Shown piece after piece: positions 1 to 8,090 of a stretch of DNA of 64,000 nucleotides. The notes beneath the pieces are model-generated. The model was not told the DNA's origin, did no database searches, and worked only from the letters and a program-made list of their open reading frames with translations. Positions within the stretch are counted from its first letter, which is position 1; every line of letters starts with the position of its first letter. A program made the translations under genes and the position numbers. Origin of the DNA: Candidatus Nanoarchaeia archaeon (GTDB taxonomy: Archaea; Nanobdellota; Nanobdellia; Woesearchaeales; UBA525). Where the stretch lies: NCBI GenBank assembly GCA_028279755.1, contig JANQNB010000018.1, positions 260,611 to 324,610 of the forward strand. Direction: 5' to 3'.

Positions 1-1
1 A

Positions 2-613
2 CTCGGCATCGTTCTTACGGTGATCGCTGCTTCCTGCAACCATCTCCATCCAGGCGGCGTGACCAAGCAGGACCGGGCTGAGGCAGCCAACGATCCCAGC
101 ATCTGCCTGAAAGCGTCAGTGCCTGACGTCTGCCTCGCGGGCGTCGCCATTGTTAACTGCAACGCCCAAGCCTGCGAGATGATTGCTGATCCACAATCCA
201 AGACCCTGTGCCTCAGCAGGATGGACGGCTGCGCACCTGAAAAAGATGATGAAGAGTATGGCATTATCGAGAGGGACGGCAATCTCTATCTTAATTCCAA
301 ACCAGGAGAGGTACTTTCTATAAAGACCGAGGACCTGCCAGCATGGGCGCGCGGGCAGATAGCCACTGTGGGCGCCACGATCGCTGTGGTCGGAACCCCG
401 GATTCGATCGTGGAAGGGGATAGCAATGTCCTTCTTGATGGCCTCCCTATCGCGAGACTGGGAGACGCGACTGCGCACGGCGGGGAGATCGTCGAAGGCT
501 CGGACAGGATCTTCGTGAACGGACAGCCAGTGGCATTCATCGGTGGACAAGCAGTGGACCCTATGATTTCAGGCACGGTGCCGAACGTCGGCGGACCGAT
601 AACGCACAACTGA
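2..613 (+). CDS. PAAR-repeat lipoprotein, 5' end outside window
   Basis: The frame is open to the left edge, so the real start is outside the window; 203 codons are visible. The first visible residues are hydrophobic and end in IAASC, which fits a lipobox, so I infer an externally anchored lipoprotein. A Cys-rich segment (about residues 22-75) follows, and the last 80 residues hold a PAAR-like unit: LGDATAHGG, GSDRIFVNGQP and a final GPITHN. In bacteria PAAR proteins cap the spikes of contractile injection machines; whether this lipid-linked form does anything similar is unknown, and no injection genes are visible beside it. It converges on the next gene with a 21-base gap. Confidence 0.75.
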   Translation, partial: LGIVLTVIAASCNHLHPGGVTKQDRAEAANDPSICLKASVPDVCLAGVAIVNCNAQACEMIADPQSKTLCLSRMDGCAPEKDDEEYGIIERDGNLYLNSKPGEVLSIKTEDLPAWARGQIATVGATIAVVGTPDSIVEGDSNVLLDGLPIARLGDATAHGGEIVEGSDRIFVNGQPVAFIGGQAVDPMISGTVPNVGGPITHN

Positions 614-634
614 CCTGAGACTGCCAGAAACCGT

Positions 635-1105
635 CTACACCTTCGCGAACAACACCACGTAGTTCTTGCCGTAGTACTTGGCGCATTTCGGACACGTTGT
701 ATAGAAGAAGTAGAGCTTCTTCACTTTCTTTTTCTTCGCCGCAACGTACGTGTCCATTCCTGCGATCCATTGCTTCATGTCCTTGAACGGGCCTTCGAAC
801 ACTTTCGCGAGGAAGGTTCCAGAGATCGTCGCCACCTCCCCACCCGGCACTTTCTTTGTGACAGCGACGTACAGGTCGCTGCCCCAGGGCGATTTCTCGT
901 CTGACAAGCAGAGGATCTGCTTGGGTTCGGCCTTCGCCTTCTTCACTTTTGTCCAGACCCGCGTGATCACCTTGCCGAAGTTGATCGGGATGTGGAACAG
1001 TGCTGTGATGTGGTCTTTCACGAACAGCTTGTTCTTCCATTTGAAGGTCTTTCCGTCCCAGGGCTTGGGATCAAAACGCGGGCAGCAACCAGTCTCGTTT
1101 TCCAT
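635..1105 (-). CDS. conserved 156-aa protein of a family often labelled hydrolase
   Basis: I recognise the family from the N-terminal GCCPRFDPKPWD and the C-terminal YTTCPKCAKYYGKNYVV. It is found in bacteria and archaea and is often named hydrolase without experimental support, so I assign no reaction. Cys pairs at both ends (CC and CPKC) could bind metal or be redox active, but this is inference. The protein is soluble and basic, with no signal peptide. The ATG at 1105 has GGTGA about seven bases upstream, and a TATA-like cattaaatacc lies near 1140, so this mRNA probably has a short leader. Confidence 0.75.
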   Translation of the reverse strand: MENETGCCPRFDPKPWDGKTFKWKNKLFVKDHITALFHIPINFGKVITRVWTKVKKAKAEPKQILCLSDEKSPWGSDLYVAVTKKVPGGEVATISGTFLAKVFEGPFKDMKQWIAGMDTYVAAKKKKVKKLYFFYTTCPKCAKYYGKNYVVLFAKV

Positions 1106-1197
1106 CGAACATCACCATTCTCCACAGAATTGTTCGGGTATTTAATGCTTTTCCATCAACATAACCATTTTATAGGCCAGGCCATCGCCTACACCAT

Positions 1198-1752
1198 ATG
1201 AAGTCTGTGACTGTGAAAACATCCAAGCAATTGCATGCCTGGTTCGACAAGCACCACGCCACTGAATCAAAGGTCTTCCTGATCTCGTGGAAACGCCATA
1301 CCGGCAAGCCCTTTCTCACGCATCGCGAACAGATGGAAGAAGCGATCTGCTGGGGCTGGATCGACACGACACTCAAACGGATCGATGACGATCGGTATGG
1401 TCGCACTTTTGTCAAACGCGGCCCGAAAGGGAAATGGAGCACGAACACGATGGGCTATGCAAAGCAGCTCATCAAAGAAGGAAGGATGCAGCCAAGCGGC
1501 CTGCGAGCCTATGAGCGAGGCCTGAAACAGCCGATCGCAGACTCCTCAGAAGGGAAAAACATGACGATGCCTCCGGAACTGAAAAAAGCCCTTGCAACAG
1601 ACGCTGTGGCCAAGAAGAATTTTTCCTTGTACCCACCCTCGACAAAGAAAGTCTTCTATGCCTGGATCGCGAGAGCCAAGCGTCCGGAGACAAAGAAAAA
1701 AAGGCTCGCCGCCTCCCTTGACCTGGCACGGAAAAAACAGAAACCATTCTGA
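1198..1752 (+). CDS. YdeI/OmpD-associated family protein
   Basis: The 184-aa product has the YdeI-family layout: an N-terminal WFDKHHATESKVFLISWK segment, the family hallmark EAICWGWIDTTLKR near residue 60, then RGPKGKWS and a Lys/Arg-rich helical C-terminus. Bacterial members are linked to resistance to cationic peptides, but the biochemical activity is not established. Length matches the family and there is no signal peptide. A TATA-like ttttata near 1168-1174 sits about 26 bases before the ATG, which fits a leaderless mRNA. Confidence 0.85.
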   Translation: MKSVTVKTSKQLHAWFDKHHATESKVFLISWKRHTGKPFLTHREQMEEAICWGWIDTTLKRIDDDRYGRTFVKRGPKGKWSTNTMGYAKQLIKEGRMQPSGLRAYERGLKQPIADSSEGKNMTMPPELKKALATDAVAKKNFSLYPPSTKKVFYAWIARAKRPETKKKRLAASLDLARKKQKPF

Positions 1753-1802
1753 ATCAGAGTTTCTAGATAAAACATAAAAAGGGTGTAAGCGAGGAAAGGG
1801 CT

Positions 1803-3782
1803 ATGAGGTGGACAGTCCTTCTCCTATTGCTACTGCTCCCGAGCGTCCTTGCAGACACTGCACCAGACCAGGAACTCTATGATTTCGACAGGCTCACGCT
1901 CAAGCTCGAGCTGGGCAACCAGCTCACCATCGTGCCGGAAGGCGCGGGCATGCGCATCGACGAAGTCACTGCAGACCTGAGCTGGTTCCCCAGGGACACG
2001 TATCGCCAGGACGTCGTCGACATCGGCACCAATCCCTATGCAGAACTGATGGAGGACTCGTACCAATACGCCTGGGACGAGCCGCGAAGCACGACACTCA
2101 ACTTCGGACTCAACGCCATCATCGAAACCAGCAACGAACCATTGCCAGTCAGTCAAAAGGTACCCTTTCCCATCACCAGCCTGCCAGGCGAGATCGCCTA
2201 TTTCCTCCAACCCGGAGAGCTCATCGACACGAACCGAGACATCGAACGCAAGGCCATGGAACTCGCAGCAGGCAAGGACGACCTGTTCGAAGTCGTCTAT
2301 GAGGTAGCGGACTGGGTCACGACCAACATCGAATACAACCTGACAACACTGACGGCGACCGCGAGCCAGCCGAGCACCTGGGTGTATGCGCAACGCGAAG
2401 GCGTGTGCGACGAGATGACCTCATTATTCATCAGCATGCTCCGCTCGCTAGGCATCCCGGCACGCTTTGTCAGCGGGGTCAGCTACACCAACCTGCCCGA
2501 ATTCGCAGAGCCCTGGGGCGGCCACGGCTGGGCAGAAGTCTACTTCCCAGGCACGGGCTGGGTCCCCTTCGACGTCACCTACGGCACCTACGGCTACATC
2601 GACGCCACACACATTAAATTAAAAGACAGCCTTGACGCTGGCGGCAGCAGCGTCGACTTCACCATGCTGGCACGCGACGCCAACCTGCTCACAAGATCGC
2701 TCGACATCGACGTCGAGGTCACAGGCAAGCAACGCCAGCAGCAGGAACTGTTCACTGTCACACTCACGCCTTTCGACGATCTCGTCGACCTGAACAGCTA
2801 CAATCTTATTACTGCGACAGTGAAGAACAACCAGCGCCAATACGTCAGCGCGCGATTGCAACTGGCACGAACCGAAAACCTCGAACTGCTTGGCCCGACA
2901 GAACGCAACATCCTGCTCAAGCCCTTGCAGACAAAGAAACTCTACTTCCTCATGCAGACAGAAGGATTGCGTGAAGGCTACCGCTACGAGTTCCCGGTCA
3001 AGATCTACGCCGGCTTCCGCGAGCTCGCAGACACGAGCTTCGAAGCGCGCCAGGGCTTCGCAGTCTATGACAAGACCTTTTTCAGCGAATACATGGACAT
3101 CGAGGAGGAGAAGCCCTACAACGACTACGCACGCATCGGCTGCACTGTCGACAACGATGCAGTGTATGTCGGCGAGGACGTCACTATCGACTGCAGCTTG
3201 GAGAACATCGGGCCAGTCACGCTGAGCCTGGTGACAGGCTGCATCAACGGCGAGTGCACGCGCTTAGAACTGGAACGGGGCGAGACCGCCAGCTTCAGCG
3301 CGACCAAAACCTGCGATACTGGCGGCACAAAGACGCTCCTGGCCACAGCGGAAAACCGGGAGATCAGCACCTTCACGCTCGTGCGCTACGACTGCCTCGA
3401 CGAAGCGAATGTGCTGATCCTCGACCTGGAATACCCGGCAAGCCTCGGCTTCCACGAGCAAGGAGAAATAAAATTCATGATCAGGAAAGAGAGCGAGACT
3501 GTGCCGGAACAGGCGCGCGTCGCGATCAGCCACGACAATTTCGAGCAATGGTGGGACGTGGAAGAAATACTCCAGCCGCAGAAGTTCAGCCTGGCACTGC
3601 TCGGCGAGAACCTCGACAACAGGGACAACGAGGTCGCGATCACGATCGACTACCAGGACCAGCTCGGCAACACATACCAAACCCGGGAAACCTTCATCAT
3701 CGAGGCGCGCGACTTCAGCTTCTTCCAGAAAGTGCAAGTGGGACTGCTGAATGCGGAACGATGGCTGGAAGGATTGTTCTAG
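1803..3782 (+). CDS. secreted transglutaminase-like protein
   Basis: The 659-aa protein starts with a typical signal peptide (run of leucines, then PSVLAD). A transglutaminase/protease core lies at about residues 150-270 with the Cys-His-Asp triad visible: Cys in GVCDEM (about 201), His in GGHGWAEVYF (about 240) and Asp in VPFDVTYG (about 256). The remaining 380 residues are beta-rich, with a Cys-containing Ig-like segment around 450-530 (CTVDNDAVYVGEDVTIDC). No C-terminal membrane anchor is visible, so it should be free outside the cell or loosely attached. Substrate is unknown; cell-surface proteolysis or crosslinking is inferred from the fold. Its last four bases overlap the convergent gene. 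A second, shorter secreted transglutaminase is at 34862. Confidence 0.85.
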   Translation: MRWTVLLLLLLLPSVLADTAPDQELYDFDRLTLKLELGNQLTIVPEGAGMRIDEVTADLSWFPRDTYRQDVVDIGTNPYAELMEDSYQYAWDEPRSTTLNFGLNAIIETSNEPLPVSQKVPFPITSLPGEIAYFLQPGELIDTNRDIERKAMELAAGKDDLFEVVYEVADWVTTNIEYNLTTLTATASQPSTWVYAQREGVCDEMTSLFISMLRSLGIPARFVSGVSYTNLPEFAEPWGGHGWAEVYFPGTGWVPFDVTYGTYGYIDATHIKLKDSLDAGGSSVDFTMLARDANLLTRSLDIDVEVTGKQRQQQELFTVTLTPFDDLVDLNSYNLITATVKNNQRQYVSARLQLARTENLELLGPTERNILLKPLQTKKLYFLMQTEGLREGYRYEFPVKIYAGFRELADTSFEARQGFAVYDKTFFSEYMDIEEEKPYNDYARIGCTVDNDAVYVGEDVTIDCSLENIGPVTLSLVTGCINGECTRLELERGETASFSATKTCDTGGTKTLLATAENREISTFTLVRYDCLDEANVLILDLEYPASLGFHEQGEIKFMIRKESETVPEQARVAISHDNFEQWWDVEEILQPQKFSLALLGENLDNRDNEVAITIDYQDQLGNTYQTRETFIIEARDFSFFQKVQVGLLNAERWLEGLF

Positions 3783-4759
3783 CGCTTGCGCATGATTCCT
3801 TTCACTGCGTCGACTTCGACAAGATCGCCATCTTTGAAGACTTGCGTCGCGGTCTGGGTCCCGATGATGCAGGGCTTCGCCATTTCTCGAGCAACAATGG
3901 CTGCATGGCAAAGCATGCCACCTGCGTCTGTCACGATCGCACCTGCTTTCTTCATCTGCGGAAGAAAATCTGGACGTGTCATGCCTGTGACAAGAATATC
4001 TCCTTCTTCCAAATCCTGCTCAAAAGGATTCATGATGATCCTTACCTTGCCCTTTGCTTTACCTTTGAACGCGACAGTGCCTTGCACAAAGCCTCGCTCT
4101 TTGATATTTAGTGTTTGATCAAACAATTCTTTCGCTGGCTCGTCACAAAGGACTTTTGTTTCATCAGGCGTGATAACAAGGGCTGTGAAAGATGATCTCT
4201 CAGCGAGTTTCTGCTTGTTGAGGGAATCCAATTCTCCGTCAATCATGTTCCCTGCTTCTTCCGGCGCAACACCAATATGCTGTCCGAGCACCTCTTTGAT
4301 TTTTTTATCTACTTCTTGATGGATTGTCTCTCCTGCAAGCCTCGCTTTGGTCAGATCCTCCTTGAAATCGTCGAACTTACCAGAAAAATCGGCGATATGA
4401 CGCGGAGTGACATGGTAGATGTTGTATTCGAAAAATACCTTTCTTAAGTGTTCGTAGTCATTGATGGTGAATTTTGCCGCCGTGGTGCGAAGCTCTTCCA
4501 TCTTCTCCTTGAGTTCTATGCAGAACTTCTTGATTGTATTCTGGTCTTGAGCGAAGCGTTTGATGACATCTTGCGCAAAGGCCTTCCTGTCCTGCTTTTT
4601 CAGATAGCAAGTTGTGTTTCCTTGTGTTCTAAAGATCCGTGCTTCACTGAATCTGTGAAATCCCTGAGCAGGAAAGTGCTCAGTATACAAGTGTCCTAGC
4701 ATCGACGCCATTGTCAATGAGAGGTCCACTGTCCAGAATTTTTCCCACTCGTTCTCCAT
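3779..4759 (-). CDS. stand-alone PEP-utilising mobile-domain protein
   Basis: The C-terminal 110 residues match the swivelling phosphohistidine domain of PEP synthase and pyruvate phosphate dikinase, with the catalytic segment TDAGGMLCHAAIVARE and the helix of GDILVTGMTRPDF. The N-terminal 200 residues are helical; the ATP-grasp and TIM-barrel domains of full-length enzymes are absent. Such short proteins are frequent in archaea and bacteria, probably as accessory phosphotransfer parts, but the partner is unknown. I chose the ATG at 4759 because a TATA-like ccttatatta is centred 27 bases upstream; an upstream TTG at 4768 would fall too close to it. It is divergent from the TrmB regulator. Confidence 0.75.
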   Translation of the reverse strand: MENEWEKFWTVDLSLTMASMLGHLYTEHFPAQGFHRFSEARIFRTQGNTTCYLKKQDRKAFAQDVIKRFAQDQNTIKKFCIELKEKMEELRTTAAKFTINDYEHLRKVFFEYNIYHVTPRHIADFSGKFDDFKEDLTKARLAGETIHQEVDKKIKEVLGQHIGVAPEEAGNMIDGELDSLNKQKLAERSSFTALVITPDETKVLCDEPAKELFDQTLNIKERGFVQGTVAFKGKAKGKVRIIMNPFEQDLEEGDILVTGMTRPDFLPQMKKAGAIVTDAGGMLCHAAIVAREMAKPCIIGTQTATQVFKDGDLVEVDAVKGIMRKR

Positions 4760-4800
4760 ACGCGACAAGAGTGCTCTTCACCTTATATTATCTATTGTCA

Positions 4801-4853
4801 CCCTGGGGGGTCGTAGTTAGAAAGATTTTTATAGGTCCGACGCTTCCCAGGGG
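4801..4853 (+). promoter_or_regulatory. TrmB-gene promoter with flanking CCCWGGG palindromes
   Basis: A TATA-like tttttata (4826-4833) is centred about 26 bases before the TrmB ATG, indicating a leaderless mRNA. Two short palindromic sites, CCCTGGG (4801-4807) and CCCAGGG (4846-4852), lie on either side of the box, the second just before the start codon. That arrangement is what an autoregulatory operator would look like, but binding is inference. Confidence 0.45.
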
Positions 4854-4855
4854 TT

Positions 4856-5602
4856 ATGGAGCTCTCCTTGCAGGAAATTGGCCTCACAGAAGGCGAGACA
4901 AAGGTCTACCTTGCCTTGTTAGGCCTTGGGGCAACGAAGACCGGTCCTTTAGCTGCCAAAGCGGGGGTATCCTCCTCCAAAGTGTACAAGATCCTTGATC
5001 GACTGGAGAAAAAAGGCCTTGCTGGCCACGCACTTAAAGGAAAAACAAAATACTATAGCGCTCTAGAAACAAAACGAATTATTGAATATATCGAAACGCA
5101 AGAACGACAACTACAAGTGAAGAAACAGCATATGCAAGAGTTGCTTCCGCAATTAGAGGCTGAAAGGCTGCTGTCTGGTCAGAAGACTGAAGCGGTCATC
5201 TACGACGGCCTGAAAGCGATCAAAGGATTCTTCCTCAACATTCTCGACGACCTCAAGGCAGGAGAGACCTACTACGTGCTCGGCGCGCATTATGGAGAAG
5301 GAAAAGGGACACGAGCGTTCTTCCATAATTATCACAATCAGCGCGCCAAGAAGAAGATCAGGGTGAAGATGCTCGCCAATCATGAGACGCGCGACAATCT
5401 CGAGCCGAGCACATATAAGAACGCCTCAGTCCGCTTCCTCCCCCAGTATCTCATGACTGACATGATCATTGTTGTCTACAAGAACAAGAGCTTCATGTTC
5501 CTCTTGACCAAGGATCCGAAAGGCTTCCTGATCCAGAGCAAAGAAGCAGCGACAAGCTTCAAGACATATTTCGATACCTTGTGGAAGATGGGGGCTAATT
5601 GA
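4856..5602 (+). CDS. TrmB-family transcriptional regulator
   Basis: The N-terminal 75 residues form the TrmB winged helix (LTEGETKVYLALLGLG, then SSSKVYKILDRLEKKGL). A coiled-coil linker (about 80-110) leads to a C-terminal ligand or dimerisation domain of the kind seen in short TrmB proteins without a sugar-binding module. Members repress or activate sugar and central metabolism genes in archaea; the effector here is not readable. The gene lies divergent from a PEP mobile-domain protein, a possible target through the shared intergenic region. Its 3' end overlaps the convergent peptidase gene by eight bases. Confidence 0.88.
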   Translation: MELSLQEIGLTEGETKVYLALLGLGATKTGPLAAKAGVSSSKVYKILDRLEKKGLAGHALKGKTKYYSALETKRIIEYIETQERQLQVKKQHMQELLPQLEAERLLSGQKTEAVIYDGLKAIKGFFLNILDDLKAGETYYVLGAHYGEGKGTRAFFHNYHNQRAKKKIRVKMLANHETRDNLEPSTYKNASVRFLPQYLMTDMIIVVYKNKSFMFLLTKDPKGFLIQSKEAATSFKTYFDTLWKMGAN

Positions 5603-6602
5603 GCATGCCCAAGTCCTCGACAGCGACTCGTCCTATGAACAAGGCGTCGATGTCGTCAACGTTCTTGACCAATTCCAGGCCTTTGAGATAGATGTGGTCT
5701 TTGGTGAACGCGCCAGGCATGCCTGTATCGCCCAAGCCACGCTTCGCTTTCGTGACGAGTCGGAACGCGCTCTCTGCTGGAAAGTATTCCTTGATCAGAT
5801 CGTATATTTTCCTGAAGCCGTGCTGCAACGCGCTATCGACAATCACGACAAGAGCTCCTTTGCGCTTCATTGATCGTTGTGTCGACAAGCCAGCGCTCTC
5901 CTCGACAAAACCGGCAAGCCCTTCCTCTGTGGCTTCATACAAGGCAGTGCCCATCAGGAACAACTTGAAATGCTGCTCTCGCCCGTTCTCAGCACGACGG
6001 GCATGCACACCCAGCTCGTGCACCGCCAGCTTCATGATATCCTTTTCTGAGAATTTCGCGTCTTCGCGGATGTACAAGGTCTTTTCTGGAATCACGCAGT
6101 CAGCGCGCGAGCCCAATTCCTTCTTCGCGACAACTTTCCAGTCGAGCAGCATGTCCTTGGCGGCCTGCTGTAGTTTTGGTATCGCGTCCTTTGCTGTCAA
6201 AGGCTGTTCTTCAGCTGAATCGTCAAGTTCGAGAAGTTCTTTGGCTTTCGTTACGAGCCGTTCATCTGGTTTGCCATAGTATTCCAGGGAGTATTGGGTA
6301 AATTCCTTTTTCCCTCTTGACTTCAACATTCCCAACCAGTCGAGCAACTTGTCGATCTTATGCAATAGAAGGATGCCGACCTTGTCTTTGGTATTTGCCA
6401 ACTCCTTCTTGAGATCCTGCAATTGCTGCACGTATTCGTCAGCGTCAAAATCCAGTTCCTTGTACTCGAACTGCGGCTCGTAATCATCAGACGCCAGGAA
6501 TTTCTTCATCTCTTCATCCTGGTTGACTGGACGCAGCCAGGCAAGGCTCCAGATGCGCTCCCAGATGGTGTAAACTGCCTGATCGATGTCTTCGAGCTTC
6601 AT
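5595..6602 (-). CDS. DUF1704/MATCAP-like zinc carboxypeptidase
   Basis: The 335-aa protein carries HELGVH at residues 195-200 and a downstream Glu in EATEEGLAGF (about 226), the zinc-peptidase pattern of Pfam DUF1704. In animals this family includes the tubulin tyrosine carboxypeptidase MATCAP; prokaryotic members are uncharacterised. The N-terminal 120 residues are helical and acidic. No signal peptide is present, so it acts in the cytoplasm. A TATA-like ctttttaag centred about 27 bases upstream of the ATG at 6602 supports the start. Substrate is unknown; the FtsZ in this window ends in EIVH, not a tyrosine. Confidence 0.8.
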   Translation of the reverse strand: MKLEDIDQAVYTIWERIWSLAWLRPVNQDEEMKKFLASDDYEPQFEYKELDFDADEYVQQLQDLKKELANTKDKVGILLLHKIDKLLDWLGMLKSRGKKEFTQYSLEYYGKPDERLVTKAKELLELDDSAEEQPLTAKDAIPKLQQAAKDMLLDWKVVAKKELGSRADCVIPEKTLYIREDAKFSEKDIMKLAVHELGVHARRAENGREQHFKLFLMGTALYEATEEGLAGFVEESAGLSTQRSMKRKGALVVIVDSALQHGFRKIYDLIKEYFPAESAFRLVTKAKRGLGDTGMPGAFTKDHIYLKGLELVKNVDDIDALFIGRVAVEDLGMLN

Positions 6603-6635
6603 AGAAATGACAAGCCTGGAATGGCTTAAAAAGGT

Positions 6636-7082
6636 TTACTTGACGCCGCACCAGATCTCCATCTCCGAATCTGCAGAGTCTTCCTTGAAGCGCTCGTCAT
6701 AGCGTTCGAACCAGGTGCCGTTCTCTTCCAGGCCGGCCTTCGGGATGGCTTCCATGAGCTGGCCGTAGAACGCAGCCAATCCGGACATCAAGCCCTTATA
6801 GGTATAGACTGCGTACTTGCCTGCAGGAATGGTCTTTGCGACAAGGCCTTCCAGTGCCTCAGCGTCCTCAGCCACTTCGCGGCCGGCAGTATAGGTGAAA
6901 TCGCACTCGCCGGTCGTCTCTGACAAGCCGAACCAGCGCTCATTGGCTTTCTCGATCTGTTCATCGACCGTGCAGATGTCCATCCATAAGGCCTTGCAGT
7001 CTGCAGGCGCTTTCTCCACGCTCGTGTCCACGCTCTTGCCGATGATCCGCTTCGCTTCGATCTCTTCAATACGATGTTCCAT
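6636..7082 (-). CDS. GyrI-like (AraC effector-binding fold) protein
   Basis: About 148 aa with the GyrI/Rob effector-binding pattern: an N-terminal IEEIEAKRIIGKSV strand, a central FGLSE and the C-terminal IPAGKYAVYTYKG followed by WFERYDERF. Proteins of this stand-alone fold bind small cationic or hydrophobic molecules; the ligand here is unknown. I chose the ATG at 7082 because GGTGA sits seven bases before it and a TATA-like ttttatacg lies near 7117; a start at 7106 would include the ribosome site within the gene. Confidence 0.8.
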   Translation of the reverse strand: MEHRIEEIEAKRIIGKSVDTSVEKAPADCKALWMDICTVDEQIEKANERWFGLSETTGECDFTYTAGREVAEDAEALEGLVAKTIPAGKYAVYTYKGLMSGLAAFYGQLMEAIPKAGLEENGTWFERYDERFKEDSADSEMEIWCGVK

Positions 7083-7124
7083 TGTATCACCTTTTCGCCA
7101 CCACAAGGCTGTCGTATAAAAGCC

Positions 7125-7634
7125 TTACGCGCGCCTGGCCAGTGCGTAATCTCTGACTCGCTTGAGCGCGACAGCAAAATTGACGAGCAGCGTCAGGATT
7201 ATAAGCGGCCAAAGCCCAGGAAGATCGAGCATCGCCCAGGGCACGAGCAGGAAGAGGAGTATGCCTGAGGACTTGCTGAACAGGCTTGACGGCCATGGCT
7301 GCTTGCGCCGGTACACGAGCAGCATGCACGCGCCTCTGATGAGTCCTGCCAAGAGGAAGAGCAAGAGAACCACGAGCGAGAACCTGTCAAGAAGGACAAG
7401 AGCGAGCAGGACACCTCCTGAAAGAACGCCGTCTGCTACGGGATCGAGAGCAGTGCCGAGTTTTGACACACTCCCTGTCTTGCGCGCCACCCACCCATCG
7501 AGATCAGTCAGGACTGCGATCAGATAGACAATGAGTGCGGCAGTCTCACGGCTAGTGAATACTAGCATGCAGATGGGAATCGTGAGGACGAGCCGTGTCA
7601 CGGTCAATATGTTCGGCACTGCTGTCCACCGCAT
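7125..7634 (-). CDS. CDP-alcohol phosphatidyltransferase
   Basis: The 169-aa integral membrane protein has the family signature in order: DLDGWVAR, then GTALDPVADG, which supply the metal- and CDP-binding aspartates. About five membrane helices are visible. It joins a CDP-activated lipid to an alcohol such as glycerol phosphate or inositol phosphate at the cytoplasmic membrane; the particular alcohol cannot be told. Short length is normal for archaeal PgsA-like enzymes. A TATA-like tcttaaagtc 26 bases upstream supports the start at 7634. The next upstream membrane protein is 24 bases away on the same strand. Confidence 0.88.
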   Translation of the reverse strand: MRWTAVPNILTVTRLVLTIPICMLVFTSRETAALIVYLIAVLTDLDGWVARKTGSVSKLGTALDPVADGVLSGGVLLALVLLDRFSLVVLLLFLLAGLIRGACMLLVYRRKQPWPSSLFSKSSGILLFLLVPWAMLDLPGLWPLIILTLLVNFAVALKRVRDYALARRA

Positions 7635-7658
7635 GCTGGGAACGAGACTGCCTTGACT

Positions 7659-8009
7659 TTAAGAACTTGGTGATTTGGCAAGGAAGAGTCCGCCCACGAC
7701 AAACACTGGCAGGGAGATCAGGAGAAACACCACAAGGTCCTGATAGGTCTTGAAGAAGATCGTGAAGATCACGCCGAGGACGAGGAAGGCGATGCCGCCC
7801 CAACGCGGCCATTTCCAGGCGACAACAAGCAGCGCAATCAGCACCAGGCTCGGGATGAGATGCATGAAGAGTCCAATGAGCACTTCTGGAAAGCCGTAGC
7901 CTTCGCCGAACACATCAAAGGCGAACATGCTGAGGAAGAGGATATAGATAATCACGAGAATACGCGGGGTCCACAACAGCCAGTCGAATCGCTTCTTCCG
8001 CTTTGCCAT
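7659..8009 (-). CDS. small four-helix membrane protein
   Basis: This 116-aa protein begins with a basic KRKKRFDWLLW stretch followed by four hydrophobic helices with WGGIAFLVLGVIFT in the third. I recognise it as the small DUF-type membrane family (RILVIIYILFLSMFALDVF type) common in bacteria and archaea, with no known function. The ATG at 8009 is favoured over one at 8027 because the TATA-like ttttttata is centred 25 bases upstream of it. A far longer open frame continues upstream but is antisense to the PIN-ATPase gene and is not real. Confidence 0.75.
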   Translation of the reverse strand: MAKRKKRFDWLLWTPRILVIIYILFLSMFAFDVFGEGYGFPEVLIGLFMHLIPSLVLIALLVVAWKWPRWGGIAFLVLGVIFTIFFKTYQDLVVFLLISLPVFVVGGLFLAKSPSS

Positions 8010-8028
8010 ATCAGGCCTGCGCGCCATG

Positions 8029-8066
8029 TCATATAAAAAACTATTCCTAGCAGAAATCATATAAAC
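8029..8066. promoter_or_regulatory. divergent promoter pair
   Basis: Two TATA-like boxes face opposite ways: tatataaaaa (about 8030-8040) serves the leftward membrane protein and tcatataaac (8057-8066) serves the rightward PIN-ATPase. Their distances (25 and about 30 bases) set the starts at 8009 and 8091. Confidence 0.6.
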
Positions 8067-8090
8067 CCTGCCAGAATGCGTGCCTCCATG

